This document shows, piece by piece, positions 45,701 to 50,990 of a stretch of 64,000 bases of DNA (the stretch's first letter is position 1; each line of letters starts with the position of its first letter). Source of the stretch: Phoronis australis (Eukaryota; Phoronida; Phoronidae). The DNA is taken from contig NMRA01000137.1 of the NCBI GenBank assembly GCA_002633005.1, forward strand, positions 744,001 through 808,000, in the 5' to 3' direction. Made by a program: the position numbers and the translations under genes. Below the pieces are notes generated by a model, which did no database searches, had not been told where the DNA came from, and saw only the letters and a program-made list of their open reading frames with translations.

Positions 45701-46848
45701 TAGCACAACAGAAAACCAACTCAGGTGCACATTGTAATCTTGCACAATGTTTGAATAGCTAACACAGTGAAATATCTATTGTAAATCCATTTTAACTATG
45801 AGTTACGTTTGTCAGCTATAGGAAACAATGGCTGGTGTTTTGAATTTACTTCACATTCAAGAAATTCATCAGTCGTGATATTTTCTCCTTTGTCTAGTCA
45901 GAGTCGAAACTGCATACCGTGTCAATCAAAAGATGGCAGCACCTTCCCATGTAAGAAATCCCCTACTTTTCATCTCCACAAAATGGGTGTGGGGGGGTCC
46001 TTACTAATAAATTGAGTAATTAGTACCAAGCATCTAACATTAATAATTTCTAAGAGTGACAGTCAATAAACAGTTGCCAGGCAACAGAAGTATGTCAGGC
46101 ATGAAAAACACACTACATCCCAAGAGTACTGAATGTTTATCTTACGTTATTTACCAAGCAGTGTCCATACAAGGAACCACGGAATGCAAATCTTGTCTTC
46201 AGGAAATTGAACATAAAGCAAAGAAAACACCACGCCTATTCTTGACTTGAGAACTGAGCACAACACTGCCAGCCAGCCAAGGGAGACAGAGCGTTTATTT
46301 ACAAAGACCAGCATTAGAATCTAGTTTTCGCCCTAGACTTGGTTTCCCAGTTCAAAGCAAACATGTTTAATTACTTAAAGCTCACTGGCTGGTTGTTTAT
46401 TAAGATGTTGCATATTATGCAAAGCGTGTGTGGCAGCCCCAGGCCATGGGCAGCCATATTGTTTTTCTACACGTCTGCTACAGTGTTTTCACATATGTTG
46501 AAATTGTTTCAAAATAGCTTAAACACAACAAATTTGCAAATATAAACTGAATAAGAAGAGTCTCAGAAAAAGAGGCATTACACCAACATAAATCATTTTA
46601 AAATTTTGTTTCTATTTTTCCATTGAATTTCAACTCTTAATTTGTTTTCACACAAAATCACCTTGACGTATGTGCCAATATCAAATAAAACCATGGCTGA
46701 ATTAAAAACATACCCGACTTCAGTCACTACAACATACCAAAGAATGGTAACTACTTTTTGACAAACAATACTGGCTGTTTGAGCTGGTGTTAGAAAACAC
46801 TCAAGACAGGTGGCAAAACGAAAAACTCACTGGGGGGTCATCTGCCAT
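12605..46848 (-). CDS. FOXP: FoxP forkhead-box transcription factor, 16 coding exons
   Basis: FoxP proteins are nuclear DNA-binding repressors that dimerise through a leucine zipper and bind forkhead sites. Sixteen minus-strand exons join, all GT-AG and in phase, into 2082 nt (693 aa), the usual FOXP size. Order: a start exon (MADDPP), a linker, Gln-rich exons ([27 protein letters not shown]), MHQLWKEV, a C2H2 finger (CKWPGC...HLNTEH), a zipper ([20 protein letters not shown]), [13 protein letters not shown], a forkhead domain ([13 protein letters not shown]...[10 protein letters not shown]...[16 protein letters not shown]), [15 protein letters not shown] and an acidic tail. The helix-3 Arg of VRHNLSLHK (human FOXP2 Arg553) and the hinge Ala of NTFAFF, linked to domain swapping in FOXP proteins, are retained. 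A PLNLV CtBP motif is not evident. Family assignment is certain. The start exon and UTRs are less sure. The single invertebrate gene would be co-orthologous to vertebrate FOXP1-4. Confidence 0.95.
12798..13199 (-). other. FoxP intron 15
   Basis: 402-base intron with nothing else recognised. Confidence 0.8.
13200..13315 (-). CDS. FOXP: FoxP exon 15: post-forkhead conserved AALAESNLP segment
   Basis: Encodes [19 protein letters not shown] and an acidic segment ending SSEVFV. It continues LNASLR of the previous exon to give [15 protein letters not shown], matching the vertebrate FOXP motif LNASLQAALAE. Acceptor CGCAG at 13316-13320, donor GTAATG from 13199. Phase 0 start; ends with two bases. 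Confidence 0.9.
13370..13666. mobile_element. MITE with ~50-bp terminal inverted repeats (CAGGGGGTCC type)
   Basis: The left end has GGGGTCCATTTCATGAA and later GACTTCAGTCAGAAATTTTG. The reverse complement of the right end has GGGGTCTGTTTCAGAAA and CTTAAGTCAGAAATTTTG. The arms are collinear over about 50 bases and enclose roughly 200 bases with no coding capacity. A second copy lies at 50746-50990. Confidence 0.65.
14171..14225 (+). mobile_element. MITE terminal fragment (CAGCTTGGAATGACC end)
   Basis: Matches the ends at 7857 (minus), 39161, 39436 and 54868: CTTGGAATGACCCACAACAA and then AAAAATTTCCAGGTGATG. The partner end was not identified. Confidence 0.45.
14336..14444 (-). CDS. FOXP: FoxP exon 14: linker after forkhead
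   Basis: Encodes [18 protein letters not shown] and then [11 protein letters not shown]. The first base completes the Gly begun in the forkhead exon (MSG). Donor GTAAGT from 14335. LNASLR aligns with vertebrate ALNASLQ. The rest is an unconserved Ser/Pro linker. Confidence 0.88.
14445..15169 (-). other. FoxP intron 13
   Basis: 725-base intron with no recognised element. The two small open frames over 14480-14805 lie on opposite strands and lack family resemblance. Confidence 0.75.
15170..15291 (-). CDS. FOXP: FoxP exon 13: forkhead recognition helix and wings
   Basis: Encodes [18 protein letters not shown], then [20 protein letters not shown] and MSG. This covers helix 3, which reads the DNA, and the wing region. 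The Arg and His of VRHNLSLHK are retained. Only FMRVEN and EFYKRR differ from the vertebrate FVRVEN and EFQKRR. Acceptor TTTCAG ends at 15292; donor GTGAGT from 15169. Confidence 0.96.
15817..16012 (+). mobile_element. Partial GGGCCC-ended MITE, relative of 59130-59532
   Basis: Begins GGGCCCAGGGTCTAACCTTT and continues with AAAGTTGGCATTTATCATTC and TTAAGATAATTATCTATTAT. These match, in order, the left arm of the complete element at 59130 (GGGCCCGGTCTCCAATCTTT, TAGGTTTGGCATTTTC, CAAGATAATTGTCTATTAT). The right arm was not found before the TTAA element starts, so it is truncated or interrupted. Confidence 0.55.
16025..17376 (+). mobile_element. Kolobok-like DNA transposon remnant: TTAA ends, long inverted repeats, THAP ORF
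   Basis: Outermost TTAA at 16025-16028 and 17373-17376. Just inside, the arms read ARGCGAAGG and continue as inverted repeats for about 145 bases: left about 16029-16174, right about 17227-17372. Shared blocks include CAGACAYATTTTTCAG, TAATTACAGCTTCTCG, TACTCCGGAAGTGACGTTTT and AGTCAAGAATTA. Between them lies a damaged THAP-domain ORF. TTAA target duplication plus a THAP-bearing transposase is the signature of the Kolobok superfamily. P elements also carry THAP but duplicate 8 bp. No catalytic domain is visible, so this is an internally deleted, immobile copy. Confidence 0.6.
16289..16920 (+). pseudogene. THAP-domain protein pseudogene within the TTAA element
   Basis: From Met at 16289 the frame reads [10 protein letters not shown] and then [20 protein letters not shown], the start of a THAP C2CH zinc finger (C-x4-C, then the conserved Trp). 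The second metal pair, [15 protein letters not shown], sits in another frame from 16441, so a frameshift falls between about 16392 and 16441. That frame meets TAA at 16507-16509, then reopens as [16 protein letters not shown] and a Ser/Pro/Thr-rich stretch to the stop at 16918-16920. One frameshift and one nonsense codon within the domain make a functional product unlikely. It lies antisense to FoxP inside an intron. Confidence 0.75.
17377..18386. other. Remainder of FoxP intron 12
   Basis: AT-rich sequence from the right TTAA of the THAP element to the FoxP donor at 18386. I see no element or exon in it. Confidence 0.6.
18387..18488 (-). CDS. FOXP: FoxP exon 12: forkhead helices 1-2
   Basis: 34 codons, phase 0 at both ends: [20 protein letters not shown], then [14 protein letters not shown]. 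Acceptor TTTGCAG ends at 18489; donor GTACGA from 18386. The Ala of TFAFF corresponds to the FOXP hinge residue that replaces Pro of other forkhead proteins and permits domain-swapped dimers. Confidence 0.96.
18489..19525 (-). other. FoxP intron 11
   Basis: Contains an imperfect tandem repeat of about 72-80 bases (about 18690-18925). Otherwise no recognised feature. Confidence 0.75.
18690..18925. repeat. Imperfect ~72-80 bp tandem repeat, about three units
   Basis: Successive units share TYAGCAC or TCAACAC, an A-rich middle with TATTGACAYAA, and GCCTTTGAGAAATGTT / ACCTTTGATAATGTT / GCCTGTGATAAGGTT at their ends. Spacing is about 72-80 bases with considerable decay. Confidence 0.5.
19526..19602 (-). 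CDS. FOXP: FoxP exon 11: start of forkhead domain
   Basis: Encodes [20 protein letters not shown] and then ASLIRQ, the N-terminal strand of the forkhead domain. Vertebrate FOXP reads [16 protein letters not shown]. The first two bases join a G from the upstream exon to give Glu. Acceptor TTTGCAG; donor GTGAGT from 19525. Confidence 0.95.
19603..20483 (-). other. FoxP intron 10 with dispersed repeat
   Basis: Contains one copy (about 20165-20400) of a dispersed repeat whose other copy is at about 33410-33640, plus a short related block near 19870-19910. Confidence 0.7.
20165..20400. repeat. Dispersed ~240-bp repeat (copy A)
   Basis: Shares with 33410-33640 the ordered blocks GTGTGCYGACTG, GATTTCACAAAATAAA, AAAGGTATT(T)AATCTA, ACAAACTTTGAAA, GAATTATTRTCTRACTTTG and ACTTGGGTTTTTCCCAGGTC. 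Direct orientation, no ORF, possibly a SINE or MITE. Confidence 0.6.
20484..20718 (-). CDS. FOXP: FoxP exon 10: Pro/Ser/Thr linker and RRRVSDK motif
   Basis: Encodes [20 protein letters not shown], then a segment with [24 protein letters not shown] and [14 protein letters not shown]. The last aligns with vertebrate IRRRxSDKYN(I/V)P just before the forkhead. Where vertebrate FOXP1/2 carry the CtBP-binding PLNLV this protein reads SLTNLLAV, so that motif is not conserved. Phase 0 start, one base at the end. Confidence 0.93.
20719..21128 (-). other. FoxP intron 9
   Basis: 410-base intron with no recognised element. Confidence 0.75.
21129..21212 (-). CDS. FOXP: FoxP exon 9: end of leucine zipper
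   Basis: 28 codons in phase 0: [20 protein letters not shown] and then AEPKREPQ. Vertebrate FOXP reads LAKERERLQAMMAHLHMRP, so the zipper continuation is almost invariant. Acceptor TTTCTAG; donor GTGAGA. Confidence 0.95.
21213..23750 (-). other. FoxP intron 8
   Basis: 2.5 kb intron between the two halves of the leucine zipper. It holds an inverted-repeat pair around GTGGCGCTA at about 22271 and its complement GCGCCACCTA near 22402. No coding content. Confidence 0.7.
22268..22413. mobile_element. Short inverted-repeat fragment with TAGGTGGCGCTA ends
   Basis: ATAGGTGGCGCTAG near 22270 faces AGCGCCACCTACT near 22412. The stretch with GACGAAGAAAGGACCC on the complement resembles the element at 28236-28422. 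Probably a MITE, although its outer limits are unclear. Confidence 0.4.
23751..23838 (-). CDS. FOXP: FoxP exon 8: zinc-finger His pair and leucine zipper
   Basis: The first G completes a Lys codon. It then encodes [20 protein letters not shown] and QVVTQLEVQ. The two His residues close the C2H2 finger opened in the previous exon, and V/L heptads start the zipper. Vertebrate FOXP reads HLN(S/T)[11 protein letters not shown]. Donor GTAGGT; acceptor TTCCAG. Confidence 0.96.
23839..24263 (-). other. FoxP intron 7
   Basis: 425-base AT-rich intron that splits the zinc finger between its Cys and His pairs. Nothing else recognised. Confidence 0.75.
24264..24414 (-). CDS. FOXP: FoxP exon 7: zinc-finger Cys pair
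   Basis: Encodes [20 protein letters not shown], then [15 protein letters not shown] and [17 protein letters not shown] supplies the two zinc Cys, and 12 residues separate the second Cys from the first His in the next exon. Vertebrate FOXP reads HPLYGHGECKWPGCE. Starts with two bases of a Gly codon and ends AA. Confidence 0.96.
24590..24637. repeat. Small hairpin with 11-bp arms
   Basis: TCATATGGACC at 24590-24600 is exactly complementary to GGTCCATATGA at 24627-24637, with a 26-base loop. It lies 175 bases upstream (in transcription) of the zinc-finger exon. Function unknown, and it may be a miniature element or chance. Confidence 0.5.
28236..28422. mobile_element. Short MITE-like element with GGTAGCG inverted ends
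   Basis: The left end has ACTCGATATACACTGGGTAG, then CGCCGACGAAG. The reverse complement of the right end has CCCGAAATTCACTAGGTAGC, then GATACGAAG. The arms match imperfectly over about 40 bases and enclose about 110 bases without coding potential. Confidence 0.5.
29334..29513 (-). CDS. FOXP: FoxP exon 6: MHQLWKEV segment
   Basis: Encodes (A)[17 protein letters not shown] and then [19 protein letters not shown] and [15 protein letters not shown] is a conserved FOXP landmark upstream of the zinc finger. The rest is unconserved. Starts with two bases of an Ala codon; donor GTTAGA from 29333. A 206-codon frame over this exon in another register is not the gene. Confidence 0.9.
29514..33029 (-). 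other. FoxP intron 5 with minisatellite and decayed tandem repeat
   Basis: 3.5 kb. Contains a 24-bp minisatellite (30168-30281) and a diverged repeat (about 32545-33055) that runs up to the exon edge. No other gene is recognised. Confidence 0.7.
30168..30281. repeat. 24-bp minisatellite, about 4.75 near-identical units
   Basis: Unit TACTGACTGCGTGGTGTTGT followed by ACTG. Five units start at 30168, 30192, 30216, 30240 and 30264. The first differs at one base and the last stops after 18 bases. Because 24 is a multiple of three, both strands stay open across it, which explains spurious small open frames here. It is intronic. Confidence 0.9.
32545..33055. repeat. Diverged ~240-bp tandem repeat reaching the FoxP exon 5 donor
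   Basis: Blocks recur in order about every 230-250 bases: CATCCCAAKAAAAAG, CGTGACCTTAACGTGAAACA or its relative, GTCTACTCAACCC, ATTCCCA, AAGATGCA, TCATCATC, CACTTCAC and GTAAACCAACTG. A third partial block (AACGTGAAACCG, TGTACTCACCC, GGCATCCCC) coincides with the real splice donor and the last bases of the exon. Confidence 0.6.
33030..33147 (-). CDS. FOXP: FoxP exon 5: Gln/Leu-rich segment
   Basis: Encodes [20 protein letters not shown], then [19 protein letters not shown] plus one base. It corresponds to the vertebrate Gln-rich region preceding QLWKEV (for example QQHLLNLQRQGL) but has only short Gln runs. Acceptor TTTCTAG; donor GTGAGT from 33029. Confidence 0.9.
33410..33640. repeat. Dispersed ~240-bp repeat (copy B)
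   Basis: Diverged copy of 20165-20400 in the same orientation, with the same ordered blocks including GATTTCACAAAATAAATG and GACTTGGGATTTTCCCAGGT. Confidence 0.6.
35953..37351. mobile_element. Non-autonomous DNA element with TACCGTATTCG inverted ends
   Basis: Begins TACCGTATTCG and ends with its exact complement CGAATACGGTA. Next to both ends are runs of AATAAGCGCCCCCC or TATAAGCGCCCCCC type in inverted orientation. The 1.4 kb interior has no transposase-like ORF. No clear target-site duplication was found in the immediate flanks. Confidence 0.6.
37920..38136 (+). repeat. ~210-bp direct repeat, copy 1
   Basis: Runs from AAAATCTAACTAAATCTACT through CAGTATATCCATCCACAACA to CATGATCACAAG. Nearly identical to the copy that starts immediately after the N at 38619, with about four differences noticed. 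Confidence 0.85.
38140..38600. repeat. Fragment of the CACTAGRGGGC dispersed repeat family
   Basis: Shares AACGCAGAGCGTTGAAATGC and GCCCAC(A/G)A(A/T)TTGCACCGC-type sequence with 53281-53345, then contains two TTGCCACTAGAGGCA blocks. Related to the longer array at 53.3-56 kb. Confidence 0.5.
38620..38826 (+). repeat. ~210-bp direct repeat, copy 2, abutting an N
   Basis: Begins directly after the ambiguous base at 38619 and reproduces 37920-38126 nearly base for base. The coincidence with an N suggests allelic sequence joined during assembly. Confidence 0.8.
39161..39205 (+). mobile_element. MITE terminal fragment (CAGGGCTTGGAATGACCC)
   Basis: Same end as the elements at 39436 and 54868, followed by ATGACAAAAAGAGGAA. 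The second end was not identified, so this is a truncated copy or solo end 275 bases from a full one. Confidence 0.45.
39436..39931 (+). mobile_element. hAT-like MITE, CAGGGCTTGGAAT ends
   Basis: Begins CAGGGCTTGGAATGACCAAT, followed by CGCGGAAACTTTTA. Ends CCGCGGAAAATTCCAAG and then a decayed ACTTG. The interior matches the complete copy at 54868-55367 along its length (for example GATGCCCCGGCAATGTTGAC and TTCCTCCGAAACATAA). ATTCT occurs at both borders as a possible remnant of the target duplication. No transposase ORF. Confidence 0.65.
40033..41179 (+). repeat. 1.14-kb tandem duplication, copy 1
   Basis: From ATTATCTAGAAAGCCTGAAA to CGCGGAAAATTCCAAGCC. Copy 2 (41181-42320) is almost identical, with scattered single-base changes and a few small indels. 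The last ~240 bases of each copy are a diverged relative of the 39436 MITE. The short open frames at 40476-41010 and 41617-42151 are the same frames repeated. Confidence 0.9.
41181..42320 (+). repeat. 1.14-kb tandem duplication, copy 2, abutting an N
   Basis: Starts immediately after the N at 41180 and ends at the same bases as copy 1. The N at the exact junction makes an assembly duplication of two haplotypes as likely as a real recent tandem duplication. Confidence 0.9.
42390..42741 (+). pseudogene. Penelope-like retroelement GIY-YIG endonuclease remnant
   Basis: The frame reads [18 protein letters not shown], then TGA (42469-42471), then [20 protein letters not shown] and [31 protein letters not shown] and AFLNG to TAA at 42739-42741. 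VVYKF...LYVGMT is the GIY-YIG core, and the downstream HSxVTGH, ERLxI and LNG pattern is typical of Penelope-like element endonucleases. The family consensus LSQRxKEH has Lys instead of Arg here. The nonsense codon sits where a Cys or Ser codon would be expected. No reverse transcriptase domain is visible nearby, so it is a dead 3' fragment. Confidence 0.72.
43028..43156 (-). CDS. FOXP: FoxP exon 4: Gln-rich coiled segment
   Basis: 43 codons in phase 0: [20 protein letters not shown], then [20 protein letters not shown] and QLQ. Corresponds to vertebrate [20 protein letters not shown]. Acceptor TTTTCAG ends at 43157; donor GTATGT from 43027. The competing frames over this exon are shadows. 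Confidence 0.9.
43157..44199 (-). other. FoxP intron 3
   Basis: 1.0 kb. The first part repeats AACAACAGCAATGC-like words also found in the neighbouring Gln-coding exons. Nothing else recognised. Confidence 0.7.
44200..44430 (-). CDS. FOXP: FoxP exon 3: [10 protein letters not shown] / [13 protein letters not shown] segment
   Basis: 77 codons in phase 0. A Ser/Pro/Thr-rich half leads into [20 protein letters not shown] and [15 protein letters not shown], matching vertebrate [20 protein letters not shown]. Vertebrate FOXP2 has a long polyglutamine tract in this part of the protein; here the longest Gln run is short. Donor GTAGTT from 44199. Confidence 0.93.
44431..44766 (-). other. FoxP intron 2
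   Basis: 336-base intron with nothing recognised. Confidence 0.75.
44767..44895 (-). CDS. FOXP: FoxP exon 2: N-terminal linker
   Basis: 43 codons in phase 0: [20 protein letters not shown] and a Gly/Glu/Asn-rich stretch ending ENGDSMQ. N-terminal FOXP sequences are poorly conserved, so identification rests on frame, phase and position. Acceptor TTTACAG ends at 44896; donor GTGAGG from 44766. An internal Met could serve as start if exon 1 were wrong. Confidence 0.8.
44896..46830 (-). other. FoxP intron 1 (proposed)
   Basis: 1.9 kb between the proposed start exon and exon 2. No gene or mobile element recognised. Confidence 0.55.
46831..46848 (-). CDS. FOXP: FoxP exon 1 (proposed): start codon and MADDPP
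   Basis: ATGGCAGATGACCCCCCA is followed directly by GTGAGTTT, a strong donor in phase 0 that fits exon 2. The ATG context is CAATATGG. It is short, so chance cannot be excluded. A cDNA or a related genome would settle it. The 5' UTR would continue upstream, and an AG at 46865-46866 could be its acceptor. Confidence 0.5.
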
Positions 46849-47430
46849 ATTGCTTTCTTGTTGTCTGTATTTATTTGTAAACCACACATCACCCAGGGCA
46901 GGTCTTGGGCAAGGTGTCAAGCTTGAACTTGTCAAAAATCACAGCTTCCACCCATAGACACAGTGTGTGTAAATGGTGGGTCTTCGTTTTTTGAAACTCA
47001 ATGTTAACTACAAGACTTTACACACTGTGAATCAAAACACACTATGGAAGAACTTGGTGTCTACTTGGCTCAGAATTTTAAAATGCACCGACTACATAAA
47101 CCTATTAAAATACGAGCTTTTGCAAATTTTGTACTTGGTTTTATTTTCAAATGCACACAGGATGTCTCGCCCCTCGACCAGTGTATATAAAACATAATTC
47201 ACCCTTCCAATCTAATGATGTGTCATTAACGCTCCAGATTTGAGACATTTAAAAACTTTCTTTCCTGTAAACGGGTGTTTACTCACATGAAACACAAAAA
47301 TTACCAGACAAGCACCCACAGACTGTCAGATCACTGACACACGCACTGTGGACACACAGGCTGGTGTCTGTCTTCACAGGGTGTTAAATTACAACGCAGG
47401 GGCACATTTTTTATATTATCAGTCTCACAA

Positions 47431-47453
47431 ATGTAAACAACGTTTGTTTACAT
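47431..47453. promoter_or_regulatory. Palindromic pair of forkhead-type sites
   Basis: ATGTAAACAA and TTGTTTACAT form perfect 10-bp inverted arms around CGT. Each arm contains TGTAAACA, a canonical forkhead-factor site. It lies about 0.6 kb upstream of the proposed FoxP start exon. Direct reading shows the palindrome; a regulatory role is inference. Confidence 0.35.
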
Positions 47454-50400
47454 TTCACAATAATGCATTTCCTATCAGATGAGTGTCTGACGGGACTACT
47501 TTTCCCTGAATGTGGCACCGCAATAGCTGTGTCAACTACTTTATGCACGAAGATGTCTGAAGACAGTTGACTGAAAGAATGACATAAACATGGTTTTGCT
47601 GTATGATCATGAAATACACCATCATAATTGATTTAATCCTTTGTACATGCATTTCCTTACAAGAACATGATTTCTAAAGATGAAACCAAATGAACCCAAC
47701 TTCATCATTACAACGTTATTACACAACTGGCACAAAGTGACAATTGTCAGAATCTAAACAGGAAAACAAACAAGTTTACTTTCACCCCCTTATCAATTTC
47801 ACTTAATCATCATGGGGTACTGTATTTCATCATATGGTCTTTGATATAACCTGAGGTTGTCCAAGAAATTAACTTCTGACTTATACCACTTGTAGCATAA
47901 AATTGATCTCAATTTGTTTGGTATATTCAGATGAGGAAAGACTGCTGGGTTTGCTGTTCCTCAAGAGAAAATGACCGAAGCGCATAAAATTACAAGTCAA
48001 CTTTTGGAACCTGTTCTCGAACAAAAAAGAACTGTGCGAAAAACATCCCCAATTTCACTAAGGAACTATTATTCAAAACCAACTTGACAATGATAAGTTG
48101 CCTAAAACAAAGGATATTTTTTACGATGGAACGTGGGTTCATAATTGCTGTAATAAGAGTTTAATATCTAAGCCTGAATTTTTCGGTAGAATTAAGCAAA
48201 CGAGGAGGGGGGTATCTCTTTCTCAGGCTGAACATGTTTAAACTTAAGATGCTCAATGTAGAAACAAGAGCTTATGCAAAAACTGAGGGCCCAAATGTTT
48301 TTGGTTTGGTCAACTCTGTTTGTAAACATTTAACCAAGAAGCATGCCAATGCTTATGACTGTTCTCAGTTTGCTTTGTGCATTTGTACAGGAGAAAAAAA
48401 AGTTTTAACTTACTGGTTTGGCTTTAAGTGGAACATTAATCAACATGGAAAATGTACCTTCAAGACAACCAAGCATTTATATAGTTACTAGAATATATAA
48501 ATAGAAAGGATGTGATTGTATTCAAAAATTTCAGTTGATCCGTTATTGTTGTTTTATCTTTATAAATATTCTACATTTAGTCCCACAATAGTAAAATTTA
48601 GAGGATCTGGATCACCTCATTTAGTTTCAGATATATTTTCTTTTAATATATATTCACTAAACGCAATATCAAAAAACGTTACATTCACCTTAAAGATCTA
48701 CCCCAAGTCTTGAACAAATGGTTCCAAAAAGTTTCCAACATCAAAGTCTGGGATCATTAAACATATTAACCAACACTCGAACTCCATAACGGACTATTCA
48801 AGTGACACAAACTCCCAAGATTTATGCGATGTGATTGGCTAACTTTTAGTCGCGTCTCGATTATAGTTTGGAGGCATCGAGCTTCAATGCTTCACAGAAT
48901 ACTTGTGTCATTTGATAAAAAAACCTTCACATGACAAACATTAAAAACATATCTAGGAAACTGCTCCATGCAATTACAAAAAAATCACGAAACCTTCTTC
49001 AATAGTATTACTTTAAAAGAAGATTAATACCAAATGGTTCGCGAATCTTTCTTTTTCAACTGTGGCGTAAATGTATCCGCACTGTACAGATTTCAGCAAT
49101 TTGCACGAGAACATGCTTGACATGAGAAACCTTTGTCTGCAACAACATGGAAAGGAAATCACCTCGAGTCCACGGCAGAAAAAAATTAAGAGGAAATCAA
49201 CCACAGCCACCTCCCGTGGAGAACAGATTATCCTTTTCCAATCACACTGGAGCAGACGTTTTTTGCGGCTTTAGATATGCATTTCCCATGAGTTTTCTAA
49301 ACAGATGTTTGTGTTTATCATTAGAGTGTCCGCTAAACAGTAAAATAAACAAACGGCAGGGCTGTTTCTCAGGAATGGACTAGACATCTAAACAGCACCA
49401 AATGTGTGAACCATTAGAGCTGACAAAAAACAACATCAAACTTCACTGACAGTCCGGAGAAAAAATGCTGCCAGGATAAGGAGACTGGCATCAGAAATAT
49501 ACCTGAGTGAAATGTCTTAACACTTCTTTTTATGCGGAGGGGGAGGTGGGGGGCATTGGTTCAGTACCCTTAATGTACCATGTCTATTTCAGTGAATGGG
49601 TGGGGTGTTTAAAATAAGAACATTAAAATAGCTTTTTAACCAGATCTATAGAAGATAAACGTTGAAATAAGAGATGATGCTGTGTTGAGAAGGACGGCAT
49701 TTTAGTAACTTTTTATTCTTCAAGGCCCAGTTGTATTCAAGTTATAAAAAGTTTGATGTCACACAATGATCAAACTCATACATCGACTAAGTTTTGAAGT
49801 TTTATGCAAAACAGCTCTTTGTACCCAACTAAGAAGAAGCAGACCTTTCAGCAATACAATGTTCGATTATAAACTTACATCCACTCAATAAACTAAAGAA
49901 AACAGGATTCCATTAAAAGATATCTCATGTCTTCTAAACCTGATATAAACCAGGAAAGACTCAATCCAACACCATGTCAACAACAACTGCCTATCCAGGG
50001 TAACTGCAAGAGTTGAGGCTCCAAATTTCTTTTATTCATCAATCAACAAGCATAAATTCCTTTGTCAACGACACCAGAATCTTGGTTGTTGATGACTATA
50101 GGTCTAATGCAAGGTTTAGTTATTGCAGTGCTTGACAAGGGCAGGGTGGCGCATTCCACAAATGAACCCGTTTAAATTCTGGCTTTACATTAGGATGTTT
50201 TCGCAAACAACAGTCACATACAAAAGTCGTCTACAAGTTGTATACAAGTCGCATGTAACAGTTGAATACAATAGTTATTGGACCAGCAAAAAATCTTTGC
50301 TTATGGAAAAGGAAGTGAATTCTATCCCACAATTCACGAATTCTGCCCCATAATGCAACATTCCACCCTGATTCATCCGGCTATTCACTCGTGTGATTTT

Positions 50401-50745
50401 ATGTCGCCCGTACATCTCGGGTTTTCTCACAAGAAACTTAGTCTGCTCAACTCTACCCATTTATTTAGATGCCTTTGTTTCCGTCATACATTCCTAAATG
50501 ATTTTACTACTTCCTTAAACATATAGCCTCACAACAAGGAAAAGAAACAAAAATATTTACACATCGAAAACAGGAATAACTAGAAACGATGTGTTAAACA
50601 ATGGACAAAACCAACTCGCTGGAAAGGACCAGGGGTAACCACACCGTGGATGGAATGAACTGCTGTATCAATCAGAAATGGGTTTCTTTCTTTCATAGGT
50701 TTTTTATAACCGGTGACAGTATTCCGTTTTGGGGCTAAATGGAAT

Positions 50746-50990
50746 CTGGGGTCACATTCATAAATAGTGACTTACAGCAGAAATTTGGTGTATTTCAGAA
50801 AAATAATTCTCACGAGAGCAAAATTGTAAATTTGCTGAAAATAAACACATACAGTAACTGACTAATTGATAGTTACTAAGACAATTTCTATACACTATTT
50901 CTAGACTGTGATGAGCGATTGCCAAGTGGGAGCGTAAGACCAAATTCCGGACTTAAGTCTTAAAGTCACTTTCATGAAATAGGACCTTGG
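50746..50990. mobile_element. MITE, second copy of the 13370 family
   Basis: The left end has CTGGGGTCACATTCATAAAT, then GTGACTTACAGCAGAAATTTGG. The reverse complement of the right end has AGGTCCTATTTCATGAAAGT, then GACTTAAGTCCGGAATTTGG. Interior non-coding. Confidence 0.6.
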
